Assembly (NCBI RefSeq): GCF_900091595.1
Contig: NZ_FMCW01000005.1
Location: 124,001 to 188,000 of the forward strand
Source: Micromonospora haikouensis
GTDB lineage: Bacteria > Actinomycetota > Actinomycetes > Mycobacteriales > Micromonosporaceae
DNA length: 64,000 nucleotides
Reading direction: 5' to 3'
Shown here piece after piece: positions 49,609-57,969 of this stretch. The notes beneath the pieces are model-generated. The model was given only the letters and a program-made list of their open reading frames with translations. It was not told the DNA's origin and did not search any database. The position numbers were made by a program, and so were the translations under genes. Positions within the stretch are counted from its first letter, which is position 1, and every line of letters starts with the position of its first letter.

Positions 49609-50915
49609 CGGGCACCCCCAGGAACAACCTCGATGGACGCGCGGCGCTCCGGCCGCAGGGTGGCGGCGGCGGCCCGGACCTGCTCGTCGGTGACCTCGCC
49701 GACCAGCCGGGGCAGGTCGTTGAGCAGCCCCGGCTCGCCGCGCTGCTGCTCCAGCACCGCCATCCGCAGCGCGCGGCCGAGCACCGCGTCGGTGTCGCGC
49801 AGCAGGTGGGTGGCCATCCGGGCCTGGGTGCGGGCCAGCTCGCCGTCGGTCGGGCCGTCGGTGGCCAGCCGGTCGAGCTCCTCGTCGACGGTGCGCAGCA
49901 CCTTGTCGACGTCCCCGCCGGGCGGCAGGTGCGCCTGGAGCAGCAGGGCGGTGGGGTCGCGCACGTCGAACGGGTCGCCCATGAAGCCCACGTACCCGCC
50001 GAGGCTGGTGACCGCGCGGTCCCGCTGGACGAGCCGCTCGACCAGCCGGGACGCGTCGCCGTCGGTAAGCACCTCGGCGAGCACCACGTAGGGCAGGTAG
50101 CCGGCGAAGTCGGTGATCGGATCGGGCACCCGCCAGGCCGAGGCCACCGCCGGCAGCGGGGCCAGGGCGTCGGTGTACGACGAGCGCCGCTCGGCGGTCA
50201 GGTCGGGCTCGGCGAAGTCGGGGCGGTCGGGGGCGGGCCGGGCCGGCACGTCGCCGAAGTGCCGCTGCACCAGCGCGGTGGCCTCGGCCACGTCCACGTC
50301 CCCGCTGATCGCGAGGACGGCGTTGCCGCTGGCGTAGTAGCGGCGGAAGAAGTCGGCCGCGTCGTCGACGGTCGCGGACTCCAGGTCGTCGAAGGAGCCG
50401 TAGCCGTCGTGCGCGTTGGGGAACGTGTCGAACATGACCGGCGGCAGGGTCAGCCAGGGGAACCCGCCGTACGGCCGGTTGAGCACGTTGACCCGGATCT
50501 CCTCCTTGACCACGTCGACCTGGTTGCGCAGGTTCTCCTCGGTCAGCCGGGGGCCGCGCATCCGGTCGGCCTCCAGGAACAGCGCCCGCTCCAGGGCGTT
50601 GCTCGGCAGCGTCTCGTAGTAGTCCGTGTAGTCGTGGTGGGTCGACCCGTTGAAGGTGCCGCCCGCGCCCTGCACGTGCCGGAAGTGGGCCAGCTTCTCC
50701 AGGTTCTCCGAGCCCTGGAACATCAGGTGCTCGAAGAGGTGGGCGAAGCCCGTGCGCCCCTCGGGCTCGGAGCGGATGCCGACGTCGTAGACGACCGCCA
50801 CCCCGATCACCGGTGCGCTGCGGTCGGGGGTGAGCACCACCCGCAGGCCGTTGTCGAGGGTGAACCGCTCGACCGGGTACTTCGTCGCTGGAATTCTGGA
50901 TCTCCGCGCCGCCAC
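49605..50915 (-). CDS. M16 zinc peptidase, catalytic subunit
   Basis: 436 residues. The inverted zinc motif HLFEHLMFQGSE is near residue 65, the third ligand Glu in ENLRNQVDVVKEEIRVN. N-terminus FTLDNGLRVVLTPDRSAP is typical of processing-peptidase-like M16 enzymes. No signal peptide, so cytosolic. It probably degrades peptides as a heterodimer with the next gene. GTG start. Confidence 0.92.
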   Translation of the reverse strand: MAARRSRIPATKYPVERFTLDNGLRVVLTPDRSAPVIGVAVVYDVGIRSEPEGRTGFAHLFEHLMFQGSENLEKLAHFRHVQGAGGTFNGSTHHDYTDYYETLPSNALERALFLEADRMRGPRLTEENLRNQVDVVKEEIRVNVLNRPYGGFPWLTLPPVMFDTFPNAHDGYGSFDDLESATVDDAADFFRRYYASGNAVLAISGDVDVAEATALVQRHFGDVPARPAPDRPDFAEPDLTAERRSSYTDALAPLPAVASAWRVPDPITDFAGYLPYVVLAEVLTDGDASRLVERLVQRDRAVTSLGGYVGFMGDPFDVRDPTALLLQAHLPPGGDVDKVLRTVDEELDRLATDGPTDGELARTQARMATHLLRDTDAVLGRALRMAVLEQQRGEPGLLNDLPRLVGEVTDEQVRAAAATLRPERRASIEVVPGGAR

Positions 50916-50937
50916 GGGTCGACCCTAGCGCGTCGGG

Positions 50938-52017
50938 TCAGCCCACGGGTGCGACGGCGGCCACCCGGGGCAGGACCTCCGCGCCGACCCGCTCGGCCTC
51001 CTCCCGGTGCGGCCAGCCGGACAGCACGAACTCGTCGACGCCGTGCGAGGCGTACTCGTCGATTCTGGCCGCGACCTCGGCGTAGCTGCCGACGAGCGCG
51101 GTGCCCGCGCCCTCGCGGACCAGGCCGATCCCGGCCCACAGGTTCGGCGCGACGGTGAGCGCGTCGGCGGACCCGCCGTGCAGGGCGGCCATCCGGGCCT
51201 GGCCGACGGAGTCCATCCGGTGGAACCGGGCCTGCGCGGCGGCGATCCGCTCGGGGCTCATCCCGGCCAGCAGCCGGTCCGCCTCGGCCCACGCCTCGCC
51301 CGCGGTCGGCCGGGCGATGACGTGCAGCCGCAAGCCGGTGCGCAGGGTGCGGCCCCGCTCGGCGGCCAGGGCCCGCACCCGGGCCACCCGGGCGGCGATC
51401 GCGGCCGGCGGCTCACCCCACATGAGGTACGCGTCGGCGTGCCGCGCCGCCACCGCCTCGGCGGCCGGGGACGCCCCGCCCAGGTAGACGGGCGGCGGCT
51501 CGGTCAGCGGGGCGGTCAGGCCGCCGCCGGCGATCCGGTAGTGCGCGCCGGTGAAGTCGAACGGGGTACCGCGCCAGGTGCGGCGGAGCACGTCGATGAA
51601 CTCGCCGGTGCGCGCGTACCGGTCGTCGTGGTCGAGGAAGTCCCCGTACGCCCGCTGTTCGGCGGGGTCGCCGCCGGTGACGACGTTGAGCGCGAGCCGC
51701 CCGCCGGAGACGGCCTGGAATGCCTCGGCCTGGGCGGCGACCAGCGTGGGCAGGGCGAACCCGGTCCGCACGGCGACCAGCATGCCGATCCGGTCGGTGT
51801 GCTGGGCGACGGCGGCGCAGACGATCCACGGGTCGGGGCAGCCGGAGCCGACCGGGGTGAGCAGCGCGGCGAAGCCGGCCGCCTCGGCGGCCCGGGCGAC
51901 CTCGGCCAGGTAGCCGACGGTGGCGGCCCGCTCGTGCCGGGCCGCGCCGGCGGTGACGGTGGCGGCGCCGACCTGGTGCCCGTCGCCGGACGTGGGGAGG
52001 AACCAGTGGTAGGTCAC
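50938..52017 (-). CDS. ssuD: FMNH2-dependent alkanesulfonate monooxygenase-like (LLM family)
   Basis: 359 residues from the GTG at VTYHWFLPTSGDGH; earlier TTG codons are possible. The sequence has the SsuD-type opening HWFLPTSGDGHQVG and the LLM core (LLTPVGSGCPDPWIV, LNVVTGGDPAEQRAYGDFLD, DERYAR-like DDRYARTGEF). It cleaves C1-C14 sulfonates to sulfite and aldehydes using reduced flavin. It is divergent from ssuABC, a typical sulfonate locus. The dedicated flavin reductase SsuE is not present, so the flavin must come from elsewhere. Confidence 0.85.
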   Translation of the reverse strand: MTYHWFLPTSGDGHQVGAATVTAGAARHERAATVGYLAEVARAAEAAGFAALLTPVGSGCPDPWIVCAAVAQHTDRIGMLVAVRTGFALPTLVAAQAEAFQAVSGGRLALNVVTGGDPAEQRAYGDFLDHDDRYARTGEFIDVLRRTWRGTPFDFTGAHYRIAGGGLTAPLTEPPPVYLGGASPAAEAVAARHADAYLMWGEPPAAIAARVARVRALAAERGRTLRTGLRLHVIARPTAGEAWAEADRLLAGMSPERIAAAQARFHRMDSVGQARMAALHGGSADALTVAPNLWAGIGLVREGAGTALVGSYAEVAARIDEYASHGVDEFVLSGWPHREEAERVGAEVLPRVAAVAPVG

Positions 52018-52119
52018 GTCGACCAAACCTAGCAAGAAGGTAGGAAAACCGGGAATAATCCCGAGCGCGAATCCCGCGATGTGGACGACTCTTGACGCCG
52101 CCGGAACGCTGCCCCAGTC

Positions 52120-52140
52120 TTCCTACCAACTAAGTAGGAA
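52120..52140. promoter_or_regulatory. Candidate operator of the sulfonate operon
   Basis: TTCCTAC-N7-GTAGGAA is a perfect 7-bp dyad. A further GTAGGAA half-site lies at 52040-52046 in the same divergent region, close to the ssuD start. The site ends 21 bases before ssuA. An Rrf2-type repressor encoded at the end of the operon is the obvious candidate for binding it. Confidence 0.55.
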
Positions 52141-52160
52141 TACTGCGGATTGGACATACG

Positions 52161-53225
52161 ATGAGACGGCTACCCCTCCGTCGGACGGTGACCCTGGCCG
52201 CCCTCGCCGTGCTGGGCGCGGCGACCCTGGGAGCCACCGCCGCCTGCGGCGAGGACGACGGCGCGGCCGCGGGCGGCTCCGGCCCGGTCACGCTCCGGCT
52301 GGGCTACTTCCCCAACATCACCCACGCCCCGGCCGTCGTCGGGGTGGAGAAGGGCATCTTCGCCGAGAAGCTCGGCGGCGACGTCAAGCTGGAGACGAAG
52401 ACCTTCAACGCCGGCCCGGCCGCCATCGAGGCGATCTTCTCCGGCGCGCTCGACGCGACGTACATCGGTCCCAACCCGACGGTCAACGCGTTCTCCAAGT
52501 CCAAGGGCGAGGCGGTCCGGGTGATCTCCGGCGCGGCGTCCGGCGGTGTGGCCCTGGTGGTCAAGCCGGAGATCACCTCCGTCGAGCAGCTCAAGGGCAA
52601 GAAGATCGCCACCCCGCAGCTCGGCAACACCCAGGACGTGGCGCTGCGCTACTGGCTCAAAGAGAAGGGGCTCACCGCCACCAAGGAGGGCGGCGGCGAC
52701 GTCAAGGTCGTCCCCCAGGAGAACGCCCAGACCGTGGAGACGTTCAACAGCGGGACGATCGACGGGGCGTGGGTGCCCGAGCCGTTCGTCTCCCGGCTGG
52801 TCAACGCCGGCGGCAAGGTGCTCGTCGACGAGCGCGACCTGTGGCCGGACAAGAAGTTCGTCATCACCAACCTGATCGTCTCCACCAAGTTCCTCAAGGC
52901 CCACCCCGACGTGGTGAAGAAGCTGGTCGAGGGCCAGGTGGCGGCCAACGAGTTCGTCAACACCAAGCCCGACGAGTCGCAGCAGGCCATCTCCGACCAC
53001 ATCGGCAAGATCACCGGCAAGCCGCTGGACGTCAAGCTCATCAAGCAGGCGTGGCCGACGCTGGAGTTCACCAACGACCCCATCGCCTCCTCGCTGAAGG
53101 CCGGCCTGGACCACGCCGTCGCCGTCGAGCTGACCCAGCCGGTCAGCCTCGACGGGCTCTACGACCTGAAGTACCTCAACGAGGTGCTCAAGACCCAGGG
53201 CAAGCCCGAGGTCACCCAACCATGA
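52161..53225 (+). CDS. ssuA: Aliphatic sulfonate ABC transporter substrate-binding lipoprotein
   Basis: 354 residues. Signal peptide LRRTVTLAALAVLGAATLG ends in a lipobox with Cys29 (ATAAC). The NMT1/SsuA-type fold follows: LRLGYFPNITHAPAVVGVEK, DATYIGPNPTVNAFSKSKG, and EPFVSRLVNAGGKVLVDERD. It captures sulfonates (or related small anions) outside the membrane. Its stop overlaps the ssuB start (ATGA), and a dyad sits before its start. It leads ssuABC-rrf2. Confidence 0.88.
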   Translation: MRRLPLRRTVTLAALAVLGAATLGATAACGEDDGAAAGGSGPVTLRLGYFPNITHAPAVVGVEKGIFAEKLGGDVKLETKTFNAGPAAIEAIFSGALDATYIGPNPTVNAFSKSKGEAVRVISGAASGGVALVVKPEITSVEQLKGKKIATPQLGNTQDVALRYWLKEKGLTATKEGGGDVKVVPQENAQTVETFNSGTIDGAWVPEPFVSRLVNAGGKVLVDERDLWPDKKFVITNLIVSTKFLKAHPDVVKKLVEGQVAANEFVNTKPDESQQAISDHIGKITGKPLDVKLIKQAWPTLEFTNDPIASSLKAGLDHAVAVELTQPVSLDGLYDLKYLNEVLKTQGKPEVTQP

Positions 53226-54001
53226 CGTCGACCACGACGACGCCACGCAGCGCGACCGGCTCGGTCGCGCTGCACGGCGTGACCAAGGTGTACGGGCAGG
53301 GCGAGCACGCCGTCCTCGCCCTGGACGGGGTCTCCCTCGACGTCGCGCCCGGCGAGTTCGTCTGCCTCGTGGGCGCCTCCGGCTGCGGCAAGAGCACCCT
53401 GCTCAACCTGGTCGCCGGCCTCGACAAGGTCAGCGGCGGGCGGATCGAGCTGGGCGACGGGGTCAACCCCGGCCTGATGTTCCAGGAGTCCGCCCTCTTC
53501 CCGTGGCTCACCGTCGAGGGCAACGTCGACGTGCCGCTCAAGCTGCGCCGGCTGCCCCGGGCGCAGCGCCGGGAACGGGTCGCCGAGCTGCTGCGCACGG
53601 TGCACCTGGCCGAGTTCGGCCGCAAGCGCCCGCACCAGCTCTCCGGCGGCATGCGGCAGCGGGTCGCGCTCGCCCGCACCCTCGCCCTGGACACCCCGGT
53701 CCTGCTGATGGACGAGCCGTTCGGCGCGCTCGACGCGATGACCCGGGACATCCTGCACGACGAGCTGGAGCGGATCTGGGCCGAGCGCAAGCTCACCGTG
53801 CTCTTCGTGACCCACAACGTCCGGGAGGCGGCGCGGCTCGCCGACCGGATCATCCTGCTGTCCAGCCGGCCCGGCCGGATCATCTACTCCACCCGGGTCG
53901 ACGTGCCCCGGCCCCGACGCATCGACTCCCCGGAGATCGCGTCGATCGCCGCCGACGTCACCGACCGGCTCCGTACGGAGGTGGGCCGCCATGGCCAGTG
54001 A
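53222..54001 (+). CDS. ssuB: Sulfonate ABC transporter ATPase
   Basis: 259 residues. Walker A GASGCGKST near residue 60, Q-loop MFQESALFPW, signature LSGGMRQRVALAR, Walker B VLLMDEPFGALD, and the H-loop FVTHNVREAARLAD. The SsuB/TauB/NrtD branch is clear from MFQESALFPWLT and DIPRPR-like VDVPRPRR. It energises uptake with SsuC. Overlaps ssuA by four bases and ssuC by eleven. Confidence 0.92.
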   Translation: MTSTTTTPRSATGSVALHGVTKVYGQGEHAVLALDGVSLDVAPGEFVCLVGASGCGKSTLLNLVAGLDKVSGGRIELGDGVNPGLMFQESALFPWLTVEGNVDVPLKLRRLPRAQRRERVAELLRTVHLAEFGRKRPHQLSGGMRQRVALARTLALDTPVLLMDEPFGALDAMTRDILHDELERIWAERKLTVLFVTHNVREAARLADRIILLSSRPGRIIYSTRVDVPRPRRIDSPEIASIAADVTDRLRTEVGRHGQ

Positions 54002-54872
54002 CACGATCGCCGAGGCGCGCGCCGACGCGGAGATCTCCGGGCTCGATGCGCTGGAGATCGCCGGCCGGCAGAAGACGACCACCCGGGCCGCGACCCTCTG
54101 GGCGTCCACCTGGCCGAAGCTGGCCGCGCTCGCCATCGCCATCGCCGTCTGGCAGGTCGTGGTGTGGGCGGAGATCTGGCCGCCGTACTCGCTGCCCGGG
54201 CCCGGCCCGGTCTGGCAGGAGCTGGTCCGTCAGGCCAGCGGGCCGCAGCTCTGGGACGGCCTGGTCACCACCCTGCGCCGGGCCGCCCTCGGGTACGTCT
54301 TCTCCGTCGGCGTCGGCCTGCTGCTCGGCCTCGCCGTGGCCCGGTTCCGGGTGCTGCGGGCGGCCATCGGCTCGATGATCACCGCGTTGCAGACCATGCC
54401 GTCGATCGCCTGGTTCCCGCTGGCGATCCTGCTGTTCGAGCTCAGCGAGAAGGCCATCTTCTTCGTCGTGGTGCTCGGCGCGGCCCCGTCCATCGCCAAC
54501 GGGGTGATCAGCGGGGTGGACTACGTGCCGCCGCTGCTGCAGCGGGCCGGGCGCAACCTCGGCGCCCGGGGGTTCAACCTCTACCGGTACGTCATCGCCC
54601 CGGCCGCCCTGCCCGCCATCGTCGCCGGGCTGAAGCAGGGCTGGGCGTTCTCCTGGCGCAGCCTGATGGCCGGCGAGCTGATCGTGGTGGGCATCTCGCA
54701 GACCTCGCTCGGCGCGCAACTGACGTACGCCCGGGAACTGGCCGACGCGCCCTGGCTGCTCTCCACGATGATTGTCATCCTGGTCGTCGGCCTCGGGGTC
54801 GACGCCGCGTTCGGGGCGGCGGACAGGGCGATCCGCCGCCGCTGGGGCGTGCTGGACCAGGCCGGGCAGTGA
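53991..54872 (+). CDS. ssuC: Sulfonate ABC transporter permease
   Basis: 293 residues with a cytosolic N-terminus of ~40 residues and six membrane helices. The SsuC/TauC hallmark WPPYSLPGPGPVW precedes helix 2. The EAA-type loop contacting SsuB is seen in ARGFNLYRYVIAPAALPAI followed by VAGLKQGWAFSWRSLMAGEL. Starts inside the ssuB end, so translation is coupled. Confidence 0.9.
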   Translation: MASDTIAEARADAEISGLDALEIAGRQKTTTRAATLWASTWPKLAALAIAIAVWQVVVWAEIWPPYSLPGPGPVWQELVRQASGPQLWDGLVTTLRRAALGYVFSVGVGLLLGLAVARFRVLRAAIGSMITALQTMPSIAWFPLAILLFELSEKAIFFVVVLGAAPSIANGVISGVDYVPPLLQRAGRNLGARGFNLYRYVIAPAALPAIVAGLKQGWAFSWRSLMAGELIVVGISQTSLGAQLTYARELADAPWLLSTMIVILVVGLGVDAAFGAADRAIRRRWGVLDQAGQ

Positions 54873-54873
54873 C

Positions 54874-55383
54874 GTGTACGTCTCCGCGCGCAGCGACTAC
54901 GCGCTCCGGGCCATGCTGGCCGTCGCCGCCACGGCCCGCGGCCCGGGCCCCGCGCCCGGCGGCGAACTGGCCAAGGCGGCGGCCCTGGCGGAGAGCCAGG
55001 CCATCCCGCTGAGCTTCCTCCAGGGCATCCTGCTCGACCTGCGGCGGGCCGGGCTGCTGTTCAGCCACCGGGGCACCGACGGCGGCTACGCCCTGGCCCG
55101 GCCGGCAACCGAGATCAGCGTCGGAGACGTGCTCCGCGCGGTCGGCGGGTCGCTCACCTCGGTGCGCGGCCTGCCGGCCGAGGTCGCCGGCTATCACGGC
55201 GTGGCCGCCGGACTGCGCGACGTGTGGCTGGCGGTCGACGGGGCGATCGCCCTGGTGGTGGACCGGACGACCCTGGCCGACCTGCTCACCGGTGAGGGCC
55301 GGGAGCCGGCCGCCCGGGACGGGGCCGCGGCGACGGCCGGGGCCGCCGCCGCGCCCGTCGCCGACCCGGTCGGCGGGGCCTGA
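54874..55383 (+). CDS. Rrf2-family transcriptional regulator, cysteine-free
   Basis: 169 residues, GTG start one base after the ssuC stop. The N-terminal winged helix is typical: SARSDYALRAMLAVAATARG, then IPLSFLQGILLDLRRAGLLF and SHRGTDGGYALARPATEI. There is no cysteine at all, so it cannot hold the Fe-S cluster of IscR/NsrR. In this it resembles CymR-like Rrf2 proteins that sense sulfur metabolites through a partner or ligand. It likely represses the sulfonate operon via the dyad upstream of ssuA. The C-terminal ~30 residues are Ala-rich filler. Confidence 0.85.
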   Translation: MYVSARSDYALRAMLAVAATARGPGPAPGGELAKAAALAESQAIPLSFLQGILLDLRRAGLLFSHRGTDGGYALARPATEISVGDVLRAVGGSLTSVRGLPAEVAGYHGVAAGLRDVWLAVDGAIALVVDRTTLADLLTGEGREPAARDGAAATAGAAAAPVADPVGGA

Positions 55384-55490
55384 CCGGCCGGTCCACCGGC
55401 GAGGCGGTGCCGGCTCAGCGGGCTGGGCGGCACGGGCTCCCCGACTGGGCGCCGGCCGGCAGCACCACCCCGGCAGTCGGAGGTGCGGGA

Positions 55491-55712
55491 TCAGCCGGCG
55501 GACCGGTCGGTCACCCCGATGACGGCGCCGGTGAGCTTCGCGTCCGCCCCGTCCGGGTTGTGCAGCCCCACCACCCCGGCGGGCTGTCGGGCACTGCGGG
55601 TGGGATGCCACGGCGAGAAGGCCGCCGCCGTGGCGAGCAGCAGCCCCGCCCCCGCGACCGCCAACACCACCAGCAGCTCCCGTGCCGCCCCCGACTCGAC
55701 GTCGCCCGTCAT
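55491..55712 (-). CDS. Small single-helix membrane protein
   Basis: 73 residues from the ATG seven bases after GGAGG. One membrane helix (ELLVVLAVAGAGLLLATAAA) follows a short acidic N-terminus; the rest (FSPWHPTRSARQPAGVVGL, then a polar tail) would lie outside. No family recognised. A 20-bp direct repeat lies some 105 bp upstream. Confidence 0.6.
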   Translation of the reverse strand: MTGDVESGAARELLVVLAVAGAGLLLATAAAFSPWHPTRSARQPAGVVGLHNPDGADAKLTGAVIGVTDRSAG

Positions 55713-55817
55713 GGTCTTCCTCCCCCCAGCAAGGCCGGTCCCCACCGGCCGTGTTCCCCCACAGCTAGCATCTTCCACCAGGCGCGCGGGCGACAGTCAC
55801 CGATCGGACCCGCGCCT

Positions 55818-55857
55818 GCCTGATTCCCGACTCAGTAGCCTGATTATCGACTCAGCC
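55818..55857. repeat. 20-bp direct repeat upstream of the small membrane protein gene
   Basis: GCCTGATTCCCGACTCAGTA and GCCTGATTATCGACTCAGCC are adjacent and match at 16 of 20 positions. They lie between the rhlE stop and the small gene, both read leftward, so they could be a control site of the latter. Confidence 0.5.
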
Positions 55858-55934
55858 AGGAGCCGGGGCGCGGTCCACGACCGGCGAGTGGGGCAGCCAG
55901 GAGCCGGAGCACGGCCCCTCCGGGCGGCGACGGG

Positions 55935-57347
55935 TCAGGCGGAACGCGGGCGACGCGGGCGACGCGACCGGCCCGACGCGCGGTGCCCGGTGCGTCGCCC
56001 GTCACCGCCCGCCGCGTCACGGCCGGCCGGGGTGTCCCCCTGGGCACCGGCGGAACGGGGCGTGCCGCCGGACGCGGCGGTGCCGTGGGCGGCGCGGGCG
56101 GACCGGGAGCCCCGGCCGGATGCCGCCGGGGCGGACCGCTGCGGCGGCGGGGCGACGACGGTCACCGGCACACCCGACGGCTCGCGGGCACCGGTGACCC
56201 GGGCCAGCGCCGCCTCCTCGCCCGGGCGGACCTGGGTGGCCTGCGGCCGGATGCCGGCGGTGGCCATCAGCCGGGACACCTCCCGGCGCTGCTCGGGCAG
56301 GACCAGGGTGACCACGGTCCCCGACTCGCCGGCCCGCGCCGTGCGCCCACCCCGGTGCAGGTAGTCCTTCGCCTCGGTCGGCGGGTCGACGTTGACCACC
56401 ATGTCGAGGCCGTCGACGTGGATGCCCCGGGCCGCCACGTCGGTGGCGACCAGCGCGGTCACCTGACCGGTGCGGAACTGCTCCAGGATCCGGGTGCGCT
56501 GCGGCTGGGACTTGCCGCCGTGCAGGGCGGCGGCCCGCACGCCCTTGGCCAGCAGCTGGCGGGCCAGCCGGTCGGCGCGGTGCTTGGTGCCCATGAACAG
56601 GATGGTGCGGCCCTCGCGGGCCGCGATCCGGGTCAGCGTGGCCGGCTTGTCCTCCGCCTCGACGTGCAGCACGTGGTGGGTCATCGCGGTGACCGTGGCC
56701 GTGCCGGGGTCGACGGAGTGCGAGACCGGGTCGGTGAGGAACCGGCGGACCAGCTTGTCCACGCCGCCGTCGAGGGTGGCGGAGAAGAGCATCCGCTGGC
56801 CGTCGCCGGCCACCTGCTCCAGCAGCTTGGTGACCTGCGGCAGGAAGCCCATGTCGGCCATCTGGTCGGCCTCGTCCAGCACCGTCACGGCCACCTGGTC
56901 GAGCCGGGCGTCACCGCGGTTGATCAGGTCGTGCAGCCGGCCGGGGGTGGCCACGACCACCTCGGCACCGGCGCGCAGCGCGTCCGCCTGCCGCCCCAGC
57001 GACAGGCCGCCGACCACGGTGGCGACGCGCAGCCCCAGCACCCGGGCGTACGGGGCGAGCGCGGTGGTGACCTGCTGGGCCAGCTCACGGGTCGGCACCA
57101 GCACCAGCGCCAGCGGACGCCCGGGGCGAGCGCGGCGGCCGGCGGTGCGGTGCAGCAGCGGCAGCCCGAAGGCGAGGGTCTTGCCCGAGCCGGTGCGGCC
57201 CCGGCCGAGCACGTCCCGGCCGGCCAGCGAATCCGGCAGCGTCGCCGACTGGATCGGGAACGGCTCGGTGATGCCCTGCGCGGTCAGCTCGGCGAGCAGC
57301 GCGGGCGCCAGGCCGGTGGCAGAGAAAGAGGGCAGAACGGTGGTCAT
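55935..57347 (-). CDS. rhlE: DEAD-box RNA helicase RhlE-like
   Basis: 470 residues. Q motif near FPIQSATLPDSLAGRDVLGR, motif I GRTGSGKTLAF, Ib TPGRLHDLI, II LDEADQMADMGF, III SATLDG, V ATDVAARGIHVDG, VI YLHRGGRTARAG. The ~110-residue C-terminal tail is Arg/Gly/Ser-rich (GRGSRSARAAHG), a typical RNA-binding extension. It likely remodels structured RNA in cold or stress. A cold-shock protein gene lies next upstream on the same strand. Confidence 0.9.
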   Translation of the reverse strand: MTTVLPSFSATGLAPALLAELTAQGITEPFPIQSATLPDSLAGRDVLGRGRTGSGKTLAFGLPLLHRTAGRRARPGRPLALVLVPTRELAQQVTTALAPYARVLGLRVATVVGGLSLGRQADALRAGAEVVVATPGRLHDLINRGDARLDQVAVTVLDEADQMADMGFLPQVTKLLEQVAGDGQRMLFSATLDGGVDKLVRRFLTDPVSHSVDPGTATVTAMTHHVLHVEAEDKPATLTRIAAREGRTILFMGTKHRADRLARQLLAKGVRAAALHGGKSQPQRTRILEQFRTGQVTALVATDVAARGIHVDGLDMVVNVDPPTEAKDYLHRGGRTARAGESGTVVTLVLPEQRREVSRLMATAGIRPQATQVRPGEEAALARVTGAREPSGVPVTVVAPPPQRSAPAASGRGSRSARAAHGTAASGGTPRSAGAQGDTPAGRDAAGGDGRRTGHRASGRSRRPRRPRSA

Positions 57348-57488
57348 GGCGAAGCCTTCCTCGACGCGGCACGTGTCGAGGGAGGGCGCCGGGATGGCGC
57401 TGTCGACCGGCGGCGGGGCCGCCGGGACTCACAAGCACGAACCGAATGGGGTCGTGGCCGGCCCGCCGCACGAGGGGCGGACCGGCCA

Positions 57489-57514
57489 CGTCGTCACGCC
57501 CGGAGGGCGCGACG
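57489..57514 (-). terminator. Candidate terminator after the cold-shock gene
   Basis: CGTCG-TCA-CGCCC and GGGCG-CGACG form a bulged stem with a GGA loop, about 30 bases beyond the cold-shock stop codon. No T-tract follows. Confidence 0.35.
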
Positions 57515-57543
57515 GATGTTACGGGTGGAACGGGTGCCGGAGA

Positions 57544-57747
57544 TCAGAGCGGGCGGATGTTCTCCGCCTGCGGGCCCTTCTGGCCCTGGGTGATCTCGAA
57601 CTCGACCCGCTGGTTCTCGTCCAGGCTCCGGTAGCCGGAGGTCTGGATCGCCGAGAAGTGGGCGAAGACGTCGGCGCCGCCGCCGTCCGGGGTGATGAAG
57701 CCGAAGCCCTTGTCAGCGTTGAACCACTTGACGGTGCCAATTGCCAT
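57544..57747 (-). CDS. Cold-shock domain protein (CspA family)
   Basis: 67 residues, a single OB-fold cold-shock domain with RNP1 KGFGFITPD and RNP2 VFAHFSAI. It binds single-stranded RNA/DNA as an RNA chaperone. The ~220-bp upstream region is unusually long and AT-richer, compatible with a structured 5' leader like those controlling other csp genes. It lies upstream of rhlE on the same strand. Confidence 0.93.
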   Translation of the reverse strand: MAIGTVKWFNADKGFGFITPDGGGADVFAHFSAIQTSGYRSLDENQRVEFEITQGQKGPQAENIRPL

Positions 57748-57969
57748 GTGTTTCGTCTCCTTGACGGAACGTCGGACCCGCACCTGTTGCGGGCCCGAAG
57801 AGGAGCGCTCCGCGCGGGATGCGCGAATCGCCTGTCGCTTCTGGTCGCCCCGCCCGGAGAACTCCGGACACAACAAAGAGCGCCTGGGGCCACAATCCGC
57901 CAGGCGCACACAGAGTCTCTGGGAACCATAACTGCAACGCAGCAAGGCTAGCACGGATCTTGTCGCCCG

